Below are positions 24,213 to 36,027 of a DNA stretch of 64,000 bases, in pieces. A program made the translations under genes and the position numbers. Position 1 is the first letter of the stretch; each line of letters starts with the position of its first letter. The stretch comes from Rhizophagus irregularis (Eukaryota; Glomeromycota; Glomeromycetes; Glomerales; Glomeraceae), in the NCBI RefSeq assembly GCF_026210795.1, contig NC_089435.1:1240001-1304000 (forward strand), given 5' to 3'. A model generated the notes under the pieces. The model did not search any database, had not been told where the DNA came from, and was given only the letters and a program-made list of their open reading frames with translations.

Positions 24213-24328
24213 ATCACTGGGATGATCATCACCGTTGGCCAGAATTATCAATTTTTACCGGCACTATATTCTTTAATGCTGGTCAATCGTCATAATTTCA
24301 GTCACTGGTGATCATCACTCTCGGTGAT
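24213..24328. mobile_element. Small palindromic MITE, copy A (116 bp)
   Basis: The ends form an inverted repeat of the type ATCACYGGG-TGATCATCAC. The body (GTTGGCCAGAATTATCAATT, ACCGGCACTATATT) is nearly identical to copy B at 30073-30191. Exact boundaries and target duplication are not certain because similarity spills a few bases outwards. Confidence 0.75.
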
Positions 24329-24515
24329 AGAAAAATTCTTAATAAAAAATATTTAATTATTACTTGATTATCGCTTTAAACGTTAATAAAAACAAATAAA
24401 ACTTAATTTTTGCGATATAATTTTAAAAATTATTACATATTAATAAAAAGATTAATTAAAAGTACCCTGGATGCTGCAATCCGGGATTTTTGATCTACGG
24501 CGCTTCAATCGCTTC

Positions 24516-24530
24516 ATATATAAATATATA
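24516..24530 (+). promoter_or_regulatory. TATA-like element of the kinase-Sel1 gene
   Basis: TATATAAATATATA lies about 190 bp upstream of the start codon at 24716, followed by a pyrimidine/ACC-rich leader. The distance implies either a long leader or a second start site. Confidence 0.4.
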
Positions 24531-24715
24531 CACCTACCACAGTTACACAGTACACCTATTTTTTAAAGTATCACCTGGAAGTGATCGATAGTTACTGTAC
24601 CTCCTGTACCTCCATGCACAATTACGTTTTGGTAATACCAGTCCTTATAATAAGCAAACTTAATATTTTTTTTACATTTTTTCATTCAATTTATCTTCGT
24701 CAATAAAACCCAATA

Positions 24716-27307
24716 ATGTCTAATAACACTGAATCTAATATACCCGTAAAATTTACTGAAAATTCAAATAATGAGTGGATTAATTGGATTGAAGAAGCCA
24801 TTGCAAAAGATTACTTTAAATATTATGAACTCAATCATTTTAGTAATTTTCAAGAAATTGGGTTTGGAGGGTTTGGGAAAGTTTACCGTGTGAACTGGAA
24901 AAGTTCTCCTAATTATTTGGCATTAAAATCTTTTTTCAATTTTAACAACGTCACAATTAAAGAAATAGTTAAAGACTTAAAGAGGTAATAATAAAATAAT
25001 TATTACCTTATAATTTATATAACTTCTAATTTAAAATTCTATTTAGCTTAAAATTCAACGTGAAGTGGATTTTCATGAGAATATTATTCGTTTCTGTGGT
25101 ATTGCAACAGGTACAATATACTTTCTTTTCATGCATAATTTGATTGTAAAATCTAAATTTATTATTATTATTTTTTTTTACAAAGAAAATCAAATTGATA
25201 ATTCAAAAAAATATTGGTTAGTAATGGAGTATGCAGATGGAGGTACTCTTCGAGAATATTTGAAGGAACATTTTGATAATCTTACTTGGAATAATAAATT
25301 TAATATGGCACTTCAGTTGGCTTGTGCTATATTATGCTTACACGATGAAGGAATTATTCACCATGATCTGGTAATTCATTTGTTTACATTTTGTTATTTC
25401 ATGTTTGCTGAATTGTAATTAATGAATTTATTGTATTTAATAATATTAATAGCATTCCAAAAATGTATTAGTTCATCAAAATATGGTTAAATTAGCTGAT
25501 TTTGGTCTATCAAAAAGAATTGAGGAATCATCCAACCTTTCTTCAACGAAATTATTTGGAGTAATTCCTTATATTGACCCGAAAAGTTTTAGTGATCAAG
25601 ATTATAAATTAAATAAAAAAAAGTGATATTTATAGTATTGGGATACTTTTATGGGAGATAACTAGTAGCAATCCTCCTTTTTATACTGAAGGTAAACCGT
25701 ATGACGTTTGTTTAGCAATTAATATATCACAAGGTCTTAGAGAGACACCCATTCCTGATACACCCGAAGATTGTGTAAATATTTATACTGGTAAATATAA
25801 TTAATAATTAATTTTATGTTTATATTAATGTTAATTAAATTAATTCTATCTTTTTTTTTTAGATTGTTGGAATAATGAACCAGATAATCGTCCAACTATC
25901 AATCAGGTAGTCTTTAAATTAAATGCAATTATTCTGAAGAATAATAATATGGTTATAAAAGATTTTCGGCAGACAAATGATTCTTATACAAACCAATTAT
26001 CCAGTAAACAACAACTCGATTTGAATGCTTTTGAAGATCCTATGAATAATTCATCACATGGAGAATTATCCAAATTTATTCAAGAGTTTAACAAGATGAA
26101 TACTAAAGAAATAGATTCTTCAATATCATCAAATATTAACTTTATGGTGACAGTTGATGAAATGGTTGAACTTTCTGATAAGTTAAGCGTAGATGATGAT
26201 GAATTAGAAAGACTACTTATTTATAATTATCTTAATAATCATAATATGACCTCACAGGAAATTTATATTTACTTATTAAATAATCAAAATCATTCAAATT
26301 CTATTGTTTTACTTGGAGATTTTAATTATTTAGGAATTGAAATTAATATTGATAAAAAAAAGGCATTTGAATTATATCAGGTAGCTGCAAATTCAGGAAG
26401 TATTATAGCACAATATAATCTTGGTTGCTGTTATCTACATGGGAATGGTGATTATAAAGATTACAATAAAGCTTTTGAATTATTTAAAAAATTAGCTGAA
26501 AGAGAATATTCAAAAGGAATAAACTATTTAGGATTTTGTTACAGAAGAGGAATTGGAACTGATATTGATGAAAAAAAAGCATTTGAATTACATCATAAGG
26601 CAACAGATTTAGGAAATACGATTGGAATAAATAATTTAGGACATTGTTATGAAGAAGGAATTGGAACTGATATTGATGGAAAAAAAGCATTTGAATTATA
26701 TCAAAAGGCAGCAGATTTAGGAAATGCATATGGAATAAATAATTTAGGACATTGTTATAAAAAAGGAATTGGAACTGATATTGATGAAAAAAAGGCATTT
26801 GAATTATATCAAAAGGTAGTAGATTTAGGAAATGCGATTGGAATAAATAATTTAGGACATTGTTATGAAAAAGGAATTGGAACTGATATTGATGAAAAAA
26901 AGGCATTTGAATTATATCAAAAGGTAGCAGATTTAGGAAATGTAATTGGAATAAATAATTTAGGACATTGTTATGAAAAAGGAATTGGAACTGATATTGA
27001 TGGAAAAAAAGCATTTGAATTATATCAAAAGGCAGCAGACTTAGGAAATACATATGGAATAAATAATTTAGGATATTGTTATGAAAAAGGAACTGGAACT
27101 GATATTGATGAAAAAAAGGCATTTGAATTATATCAAAAGGCAGCAGATTTAGGAAATATTACAGCTCAATATAATCTTGCTTTTATGTATGAGAGTGGAA
27201 CAGGAATTCTTAAAGATATTAATCAAGCAATTTACTGGTATAAAAAATCTGCATTACAAGGAGATAAAGATGCTCAAAATAGATTAGAACAAATTCATGC
27301 AAAGTAA
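24716..27307 (+). CDS. Protein kinase with C-terminal Sel1 repeats (two frame lesions)
   Basis: Five exons: 24716-24984, 25047-25110, 25186-25370, 25453-25790 and 25863-27307. Kinase landmarks in order are the glycine loop GFGGFGKV, the lysine in LALKSF, the alpha-C segment REVDFHEN, the hinge EYADGGTL, the catalytic loop HHDLHSKNVLV (H in place of R), DFGLS, SDIYSIGILLWE and DCWNNEPDNRPT. Nine or so Sel1 repeats follow (GINNLGHCYEKGIGTDIDEKK). Two lesions break the frame. An imperfect 8-bp tandem duplication (TTAAAGAC/TTAAAGAG, 24969-24984) sits just before the first donor. A run of eight A (25615-25622) needs seven for the frame to rejoin at SDIYS. With both allowed for, the length is about 763 residues. 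These may be real inactivation, allele differences or a homopolymer read error. Sel1-kinase fusions are typical of Rhizophagus; substrates are unknown. Confidence 0.82.
26530..27160 (+). repeat. 108-bp tandem repeat encoding Sel1 units
   Basis: Units of 36 codons (AATAATTTAGGACATTGTTA ... GAACTGATATTGATG) are nearly identical in DNA, differing mainly at E/G and A/V codons. Five central units are almost perfect copies, while the flanking Sel1 units are diverged. This points to recent unequal exchange. The 212-codon frame on the opposite strand is a shadow of the repeat. Confidence 0.92.
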
Positions 27308-27610
27308 ATTGAGAATATTTTTGCTTAAATGTTTAAATAAAATAAATAAGCAGATACTATTATAGAATTTATTTCATTTATTTCATTTGTTTTTTTTTTG
27401 AAGTATTGTATATTAAAGTAATAAGATTTATCTTATAATTGGAATTTTGATTTAAATTTTACTTCACGTCTTGTAAATTTAAAAAGTTTAAAAAACATGA
27501 ACCTTATAATTTATCATTTGGAAAAAGTTTCTTTACCTATAATATCTTTTATTATTTCCAAATAATATACCGATTTAACAAGATTCAAAAGATTTCGTTA
27601 TTGGTTTTTA
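27308..27610. other. 3' flank of the kinase-Sel1 gene
   Basis: AT-rich; probably terminator/UTR sequence and then the left flank of the hAT insertion. No other feature was seen. Confidence 0.5.
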
Positions 27611-27618
27611 CTTCAAAT

Positions 27619-30066
27619 TAGTGTTTCGATCCGGGCAGAAACCATCATCCAGATAAATTAAAAAAAATATCCAGTTTCTATCCGGATTATCTGACTCGGA
27701 TAAGAATCCAGATATATCCGGGTAGAAACCGAAATCCGGATAAAATTATTTAAATTTTTTTTACTGTAGATCATTTTTAATAAATAAAATTTGTGGCATT
27801 CATTTAATTTAATGTGGCATTTAATTAATTAAATATATGGCATTTAATTAACTACTAAATTCGTGGCATTTATTAAATTTATGACAATTAAATTTCGTGG
27901 GATTGATATAAAAATTTATTTATAGCATTTATTTTTTTATTTATAAATTTAAGTACAGTTAGTTAATGTAGTCCTAAGCCCTAACCAAAATAAATAATTA
28001 CTGTAATCATTTTCTTGGATTTTTTTGTAATTTCACTTGAAACATATTTTTGAATAGTGGAAAATAATTCATAAAATTATGGAAAACAGTAACGTTCAAG
28101 ATTATATTACTCTAAGTGAAAATGAAGAGTCCAGTGATGAAGTTACAGAAATTGCTCTAATACTAAAAAGAGGATGACCTAAAAAATTATCTAGGACACT
28201 TGGAAAATAAAGGATGATAAGTGCTAGTAAAATAAGTTAACTGTACTTGAATTAACAAGTCAAATATCAAATAATCCAAATCCCTTTAAACTAACTACTA
28301 CAATGACTAAACCACAAACAAAAGTGAGTTTGGTATGGGAATATTTTGTTAGAAAACAAAGTGAAAATGGAGAAATACGTGCATATTGTCAGTTTATATC
28401 AGATAATGGAGAAAATGTACAAAAAGTTATAAATATGATGGATCTGTTGTTAAGCATGGAATAACACCACCCACAGAACACATTATATCTGAAAACAAAT
28501 CAATAATAAATGCCGCGAATTTAATATATTAAATTCAAATTATGTGACAAATCTTGTGACATAACTTAAAATTTTTCCTTGTGGTTAACGAATAATTGAA
28601 ACAATAAAAAAATATCTAAAGTAATCATATATATTTTAACTCATCTGAAAATATATGAAATGTTATGATTTAAATTTTTTTAAAATTTTTTTTTATTTTT
28701 TATCCAGATTCCGGGTCAATCCGACCATTTTTTATCCAGATATTTATCCGGGTAAAAACTGTAATTATCCGGATACCTAAAAAAAAAAAATTATCCGGGT
28801 TTATCCAGTTGAACCCGGCAATAGATCGAAATAGTGTTTCGATCCAGGCAGAAACCGTCATCCGGATAAATTAAAAAAAATATCCAGTTTCTATCCGGAT
28901 TATCTGACTCGGATAAAAATCCGGATATATCCGGGTAGAAACTGAAATCCGGATAAAATTATTTAAATTTTTTTTACTGTAGATCATTTTTAATAAATAA
29001 AATTCGTGGCATTCATTTAATTTAATGTGGCATTTAATTAATTAAATATATGGCATTTAATTAACTACTAAATTCGTGGCATTTATTAAATTTATGACAA
29101 TTAAATTTCGTGGGATTGATATAAAAATTTATTTATAGCATTTATTTTTTTATTTATAAATTTAAGTACAGTTAGTTAATGTAGTCCTAAGCCCTAACCA
29201 AAATAAATAAATACTGTAATCATTTTCTTGGATTTTTTTGTAATTTCACTTGAAACATATTTTTGAATAGTGGAAAATAATTCATAAAATTATGGAAAAC
29301 AGTAACGTTCAAGATTATATTACTCTAAGTGAAAATGAAGAGTCCAGTGATGAAGTTACAGAAATTACTCTAATACTAAAAAGAGGATGACCTAAAAAAT
29401 TATCTAGGACACTTGGAAAATAAAGGATGATAAGTGCTAGTAAAATAAGTTAACTATACTTGAATTAACAAGTCAAATATCAAATAATCCAAATCCCTTT
29501 AAACTAACTACTACAATGACTAAACCACAAACAAAAGTGAGTTGGGTATGGGAATATTTTGTTAGAAAACAAAGTGAAAATGGAGAAATACGTGCATATT
29601 GTCAGTTTACATCAGATAATGGAGAAAATGTACAAAAAGTTATAAATATGATAGATCTGTTGTTAAGCATGGAATAACACCACCCACAGAACACATTATA
29701 TCTGAAAACAAATCAATAATAAATGCCGCGAATTTAATATATTCAATTCAAATTATGTGACAAATCTTGTGACATAACTTAAAATTTTTCCTTGTGGTTA
29801 ACGAATAATTAAAACAATAAAAAAAAATATTTAAAGTAATCATATATAATATTTTAACTCATCTGAAAATATATGAAATGTTATGATTTAAATTTTTTTA
29901 AAATTTTTTTTTATTTTTTATCCGGATTCCGGGTCAATCTGACCATTTTTTATCCGGATATTTATCCGGGTAAAAACCGTAATTATCCGGATACCTAAAA
30001 AAAAAAATTATCCGGGTTTATCCGGTTGAACCCGGCAACGGATCGAAACACTAGATCGAAACACTA
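27619..30066. mobile_element. Tandem double hAT-derived element (2 x 1213 bp) with transposase remnant
   Basis: The outer ends are TAGTGTTTCGATCCGG (left) and its inverted match (right). The block is flanked by exact 8-bp duplications CTTCAAAT (27611-27618 and 30067-30074). Inside are two head-to-tail copies starting at 27619 and 28832, nearly identical. The right end carries one extra 13-base terminal piece (GATCGAAACACTA). Each copy has an ATG (28079 and 29292) opening a frame with an acidic start, an AT-hook-like KRG*PKK, and a BED-finger remnant (VWEYFVRKQSENGE...AYCQF). The same TGA inside KRG*PKK occurs in both copies. No DDE/dimerisation region is present, so both are non-autonomous. 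Confidence 0.93.
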
Positions 30067-30072
30067 CTTCAA

Positions 30073-30191
30073 ATCACCGGGGGTGATCATCACCGTTGGC
30101 CAGAATTATCAATTTTTACCGGCACTATATTTTTTTTAATGCTAGTCGATTGTCATAATTTCAGTCACCAGTGATCATCACCCCAGGTGAT
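30073..30191. mobile_element. Small palindromic MITE, copy B, interrupted at its left end
   Basis: It is the same element as 24213-24328. Its first two bases are the end of the CTTCAAAT target copy. The sequence left of the hAT block (TTTTTACTTCAAAT) matches the left flank of copy A (TTTTTACTTTAAAT). The hAT element therefore inserted at the edge of this older MITE. Confidence 0.78.
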
Positions 30192-30930
30192 AGTTAGAAA
30201 AATTCTTTGTTAAAAATGATTTTTGTTTTTTAATATAATGATATTTTAAATTCACCAATATATTTTTAAATATATTTTAACTATATACTTTTAATTAAAC
30301 GCTTTTTTATCGATACAATTTTTTGGGCTCTTTTTTATCTGTGATTATTGATAACCATGTGATATAACGCTTCAGAGATGTCAGATGCCAAAAATTTAAA
30401 GAATAGAAAATTGATAACAATATTACAAAACAATCCTTCGCCTCATTCAAACGAAAAGGAAAACATCAAAACAAGGACGCTTTGTTGTTTTCCAGGAACT
30501 ATTTTTCCTCACGATTTATTTACTGTAAGATTACTGATGCAAAATGGATGATACACACATGTGGATTTATTTTACTTCTTCTGATTTTTTACATAATGTA
30601 CCTTGGATTAAATCTTTGAATTCCTTTTTAATTTAATATTTAACCCCTTCAGGTTTGTTTGTTACTTTCTTTTTCTTTTTTAACTCAGGCGGTAGCGTAT
30701 ATCTCCTGTCCTGCAGATTTATTTTTCTGAAGGGTGGATATGATTCGATTGTATTTCGGATAGGTATTATAGCTCAATTTTTAATAGTCGGAGTAGTTGT
30801 TCCTATATCTGCGAAATAGATTTACTAGAATAACTGCTCTTCTTAAAGTAAAATAATTAAAATAATTAAAATAAAATGTAAATCATTTGTTAATATACAT
30901 ATTTTCTTTTTTAATCAATAAATGAATAAA
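30192..30930. other. Mostly empty; one 57-codon frame of doubtful status
   Basis: A short frame at 30378-30551 begins MSDAKNLKNRKLITIL and has a possible donor (GTAAGA) near 30528. I do not recognise it. It could be a first exon or a leftover of the pogo-type element to its right. Otherwise the stretch is AT-rich. Confidence 0.3.
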
Positions 30931-30964
30931 ACGCCATTTTATCATAAAACAACTTTTTTTCGTA

Positions 30965-31386
30965 GTCCTTAAAATATTACCAAGTATAAAAGGTAAAGAA
31001 AAAGAAGCAGTAATTCTAAATGTTGAAAATGATGATGCAGAAGACGATGAAACACCAGAAGAAATAAATGTTATTACTAATACTAGAGAAGCCTTGAATA
31101 GTTTAGAAAAGGTGATTAGATATTTTAAAAATCCGCCTGATAATATTGCAACAAATTATACAGAATTAAAGACCTTTAATACTTTAAGATCAAAAATTAA
31201 TGGCGAATTCAAGATGTTTTAATTGCATGAGTATATACATTAATAAATTTCAAAAAACATTTCGTTATAAGATTTTTTTATTTTTATATTAAGTTTACTA
31301 TAATGAGATTTCTCGCTATTGTAAATATTCGTTATAGTAAATAAAAGTAACTGGAACCAAGGGTTTACTATAACGAATTTTGACTG
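30965..31386 (+). mobile_element. 3' end of a pogo/Tigger-like transposon
   Basis: A frame ending at the TAA at 31220 encodes an acidic segment (DDAEDDETPEEINVITN) and then ALNSLEKVIRYF and NTLRSKINGEF. This resembles the C-terminus of Tigger-type DDE transposases. The right inverted terminus follows: read inward from 31386 it is CAGTCAAAATTCGTTATAGT, next to a TA. An inverted copy of the same word lies at 31327-31341. The left end and catalytic part are missing, so it is a truncated relic. Confidence 0.65.
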
Positions 31387-31762
31387 TAAAACAATCCTTT
31401 ATTTTACGACCTGTGTCGATCAGCTGCGGCAATCACTAATATATCAACCAAAAATTCAACTAAGATAATCCGAAACTAAACTAAATTAATCTGATCAACT
31501 ATTGATACTACTAGATTGAACGCCTTTTTATATTTTTAAAAAAGATTTAGTGTATTATAAACCACACTTTTTTAAAAAAAATCCTACAAAACAAAAAGGT
31601 ATCTCAAAAATTTTTATATAGAATAGGATCCATCGTCATAATTGTTTAGACTATGTAGCAATCAGTCTAATTAATAGCTGCATGATCGTCGCGTTTTATG
31701 CTAAATAAAAAAAAAAAAGTTCCCAGCTCACGTTACACACTTTGCGCCATGCCGCCATCCTT

Positions 31763-31770
31763 AGGTATAA
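31763..31770 (+). promoter_or_regulatory. TATA box of the F-box gene at 31819
   Basis: GTATAAATGA begins about 55 bp upstream of the start codon, the same spacing as the TATA boxes of the other F-box copies. Confidence 0.6.
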
Positions 31771-31818
31771 ATGAAGTGATACTTGTAAACCGTAGATTTT
31801 CTTTTTATAAAAAAAAAA

Positions 31819-33222
31819 ATGTTGAAACTTAATAGAGACATTATTTTTTTAATTTTAAAAGAATTACAAAATGATCACAAATCTTTTTATTCATGTCTCT
31901 TAGTTAATAGAACTTGGTGTGAAATGGCAGTACCAATTTTATGGAGGGATCCTGCCAAAATATTTGGATGTTGTTTAAATATAAAACCGTTTAAAAATAT
32001 ATTTAACGTAATACTTTCACATTTATCAGAAGAATCAAGAGATTATTTGAAGATTCAAGGAATTGATGTTTTTAAAGAAATATATCAACAACCTTTATTT
32101 AATTATATTAGTTTTTGGAAATGTTTGGATTTATGTTTTTTAGATTATATGGTTGCATTAACAGATATTGAAGAAAATATGAAATATATTTTAGGAAAGA
32201 AAATATTGAAATTATTTATTAATAGTGATTCAAAATTTTTTTCTCTTTCTATTTCAGAATTACAATATTTAAATATTTTAGGGACTGAACAGTGCTTTTC
32301 AGAAATCGAATATTTTTATTCTGATAATAATGCTAATAGTAATATTTTAAAAGGATTGGCTAAAATAAATACATCAATTAAAAAATTGGAATTTTATATT
32401 ATGTATATCGACGACGATGATCATGGAATCGTTAAATTAATTGAAGTTCAAAAAAGCTTAAAAGAAGTCATCTTTAGGAATTCAAGGGGAACTAATGAAA
32501 CCTATTGCAAATTACTTGAAAACTCACTAATTACGTATGCAAATAGTGTACAATATTTGAGAATAGATTGGAAGCCTATCACAGAATTTCTTTCAAATTT
32601 TGTAAATTTAGTAAGTTTAGATTTAATGGATCATTCTTATGATTATTTCAAAACTTGGAATAATTTAGAAAAAGCATCATTTCCTTTTTTAAAATTTTTA
32701 AAATCTGAACGAGTTCCACCTTGGGTTTTAGCAAATTTAATTAAAAATACAAAAGGTCATCTCATTAAAATTAATATTTTTAATTATCAAGATGTTGATG
32801 ATGGAAGACTTATCAAAGCAATTTATCAAAATTGTCCGAAGCTTAATTATCTTAGATTACAATTATCAAATGAATATGTTTCAGATTTTGAAAGTTTATT
32901 AATCAATTGTCAATTTTTATTTAAATTAGATATTATTGGTATGGATAACTTTAATTGGAATAAATTATTTGACATATTGACAAAATTTTCACCAATTAAC
33001 TTGTACAAGTTTACATTTTCTGCTTTTAATTATGGGGGTCTTAAATTAGAATCTTTGAAATTATTTCTTGATAATTGGAATGAAAGGCATCCTGTGTTAT
33101 TAGAAATTCATTCGGGAGATATAACAATAAGAGACTTAATGAAAAAATATAAAACAAAAGGTGTGATTAAAGAATATGTTCTTAGTTCGGATGAGTGGTT
33201 ATACATTCAATTGGATTATTAG
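31819..33222 (+). CDS. F-box protein with LRR-like tail, intact (467 aa)
   Basis: This is a single-exon gene. Residues 1-45 form an F-box-like domain (LNRDIIFLILKEL, SFYSCLLVNRTWCEMAVPIL). The rest is a leucine/isoleucine/asparagine-rich solenoid of irregular LRR type (LINCQFLFKLDIIGM, NCPKLNYLRLQL). F-box proteins bring substrates to SCF ubiquitin ligases; the partner here is unknown. It is the most diverged of the four F-box loci in the window and does not share the upstream block common to the other three. The start codon follows a run of A and a TATA box at 31763. Confidence 0.9.
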   Translation: MLKLNRDIIFLILKELQNDHKSFYSCLLVNRTWCEMAVPILWRDPAKIFGCCLNIKPFKNIFNVILSHLSEESRDYLKIQGIDVFKEIYQQPLFNYISFWKCLDLCFLDYMVALTDIEENMKYILGKKILKLFINSDSKFFSLSISELQYLNILGTEQCFSEIEYFYSDNNANSNILKGLAKINTSIKKLEFYIMYIDDDDHGIVKLIEVQKSLKEVIFRNSRGTNETYCKLLENSLITYANSVQYLRIDWKPITEFLSNFVNLVSLDLMDHSYDYFKTWNNLEKASFPFLKFLKSERVPPWVLANLIKNTKGHLIKINIFNYQDVDDGRLIKAIYQNCPKLNYLRLQLSNEYVSDFESLLINCQFLFKLDIIGMDNFNWNKLFDILTKFSPINLYKFTFSAFNYGGLKLESLKLFLDNWNERHPVLLEIHSGDITIRDLMKKYKTKGVIKEYVLSSDEWLYIQLDY

Positions 33223-34570
33223 GCATGTAAAAAGATGGGCCAATAGTTATGGCACATAGACATCAGCAAGGCCATCTCATTGATAATGAATAATATATTA
33301 AAAAGTAAAATAGCATAAAAATTGGTGACAAAATTTGTCACCATATACGATTATCTCTTATTAAATAACTAAATTTGATTAATTATTACTTTATGTTAGG
33401 TTGGAGATGATATAACTGTTCTAAGAATTGCTGTAGAACTGTATCTTTTTTTCCCTCGTGACTTTTTTCTTTAATTTTTTTTTTCTACAAGAAATTGTTA
33501 CTTCACTTTATGTTAATATTGATTTTACTTATTCATATTACAATAAAACATTTTTAACAAATCACTTTATAAATATATTTACAATATTATTTAATCAAAA
33601 AATTCCTATATATCAATATCCGTATTTTAATTGTAAACAATTTACTTAGTTTACAACTACAGTACTCTTGACTTACACAATACGTCATACACGACATGCA
33701 TTTTCTGTAGAGCCATTTTGTTGATCAAAGTTTAATTGAGGAAAAATCCCGAATTTTTTCTAACATGCAAGCACAAAATAGAGGTTTTTTAATGAATTTA
33801 TTTCACTTCTAAGCTTTTGAAAAGGTTCTCAATCAGCTAAAAGAATCGAAGGGATGAAAAATAGGAAAAAAGAAAGTTGGTAAGGATAATGTGGCCCATG
33901 GAAATCATTTGAAAGATACTCTCCCCCAAAGAATAATAATATAATGCAAAATTATATTCACGCAAAAGCTGTTGCTAGGGATTATTAGAACCGGCAGACT
34001 CATTAGTGATTCACCCCAATTCGGTTCAAATGTTGAACTGATAAATTAAAAAATAACGAAAAAAAAATATATTTATTATACGAGAATGAACACTTTTAAT
34101 CAGTTTTTGAATGCATCTAATAATCCTCTTAATAGGCTGGTTTCAATTATTTGGAAAATCATTAAAGTGAATTTGCATATTTTTTTAAAAAAAATATATC
34201 CTTAATGATTTAACCAACATTTTCTCAATTTCTTGCATTGTTGGGGTTAGCTATTTGGTCACGACCAAACGACCAAACGAGGAACAATTGGCGGGTATGT
34301 CTTTTTTTAATGTAGGTTTAACCAACATTGGATTAGATATTTATGCAGTTATCGACTTTCGGCTAACTGGTTAAATGTTACTGCGAGATAAATATTTATC
34401 TTTTTATATTAATTAATAAGATAGACGGGATTAAACGATCTGGTGTTAATGTATATTTTTGGATCACTTTATGAATTTATAAATTTATAATAAAAAAATT
34501 TATTCTTTGAAAATAAATAATAATGATAATATTAATTACAAAAAACCTTATGAAAACAAATATGATAGTA
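33223..34570. other. Intergenic DNA, no gene seen
   Basis: This lies between the F-box gene and the 3' end of the BTB-TLDc gene. The frame at 33458-33649 is low-complexity F/N/I-rich and unconvincing. No mobile-element ends were recognised. Confidence 0.55.
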
Positions 34571-36027
34571 TTAATTTTTAATTACTCGAAATACTTCATA
34601 ATCAACTACTTTCATCGTGTTTGGTAAATTAAGTGTAGGATAAGAACTTACACGACTATACCAAATATTAGTAGCAATATTATAATCAACATATAAATCA
34701 AAATTACCAAATGCTGGACCATAATTTGAAAGATATCTTACAGAATATTGATCACCATTACTATAAACTACTTTTGCACTCTGTAGGTTAGTTTTATCAG
34801 TAAATGAAAATATAAAATTATCTTTTGTAGACATATTTTCACCACTTGAATTCCATAAAAGTGAATTATATCCGCCAACTATTTGTTCTGAATTTTCAAT
34901 CTTTACTACAACTATAGTAGCTCCCTTGTTATCACATCTAGTATGAAATTCTTCAGCACTATTACCATCTCTGCTAGCTCTATATAAAAGAATTAATTTA
35001 TAGTTAACCTTTCCCTTTTTCCTATCAATCCAATTTGCAAATAATAAAGTATGTTTTGTATTAATTAAAACTGAATCAACGGAATTTCTTAATAAAATAT
35101 TATTTGGTGTATATCCAGGAATCATGTAAAATTTTAAAATTTCTCCTTTAATTTCTTTTGGTAAAATTTTCTCGAGAGGTCTAACTTTATAAAAATAATC
35201 TTCAGAAGAAATATCATAAAATCTAATTAATGGTATAAATTTATGAATTATTTTTTCAAAAGTATTGAAATTATCTTGATTCCATTTAGAAACATCTTCG
35301 TTAAGAGTTTTTTCTTGTGCTAAACCCCATTTAATTAAATTTTCCCAAATTTTAATTTCAATCAAGTTTAAATCATCTCGGTTCAAAATAATTTCCAATA
35401 AAGGAGCAGGTAAATTGACAAACTTGGCAGAGTTAAAGAAATTTTTAGGTTCAAAACAAATCGATTTTAAACAAAATTCTTGTATATTATTACCAAGAGA
35501 TTTATTGTAATAAACCATTTGAAGAACTTCAACTGGATCATCTTGTAAGAAATTTTGATTTTCAATAAGAGAATCTTCAATATGCCTAATTAACTGGTTC
35601 AACTTTAATTCATCAGAAGTGATCATAACGTTTAAAATCTCAATTCCAGTTTTATTTTTTACGTTAATTTTCCCAGTAGAAAGATACCTGTTTAGATTAA
35701 AATTAAATGATTGTATTAAAATATAGACGAATATATATAAATATACATATTATAATGATTAAATAGTTACTTAATAATAACATTAAAGACTTGAGGGGTG
35801 GCATCTGGTATCTTTATTACATATTTTTCATCTTTTTTCTCAATATTTTTATCGGATAAAATTCTTTTAAAATAATCAGATTTACTACGCATAATTTTAG
35901 AATTCGATTGAAATTCTTTAAAATCTGGTTCTTTTCCAACGTAAATAATAACATCGTTATCTTTGACTTCTTTAGGTTCTTTAGTTTTAAATTTACTGAA
36001 AGCTCTCGTAACAAGTTTACGTGACAT
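34571..36027 (-). CDS. BTB-BACK-TLDc protein, intact (457 aa)
   Basis: Exon 1 (36027-35771) and exon 2 (35687-34571) are joined by an 83-bp GT-AG intron and give 457 residues. The BTB core is NDVIIYVGKEPDFKEF...SDYFKRILS (about 23-60). A BACK-like helical stretch follows (IKIWENLIKWGLAQ). The TLDc domain starts at LLFANWIDRKKG and contains LLYRASRDG, EFHTRCDNKG, IVGGYNSLLW, DNFIFSF and the terminal DYEVFRVI. Exon 1 is 257 nt with a phase-2 intron, exactly as in the broken paralogue at 13221. The intron is therefore ancestral to the pair. BTB-TLDc proteins may be Cullin-3 adaptors; no direct function can be read from sequence. Confidence 0.92.

Noticed and set aside
26484-27122. A 212-codon repetitive frame on the minus strand.
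   Set aside because: It is the antisense shadow of the 108-bp Sel1 repeat on the plus strand.
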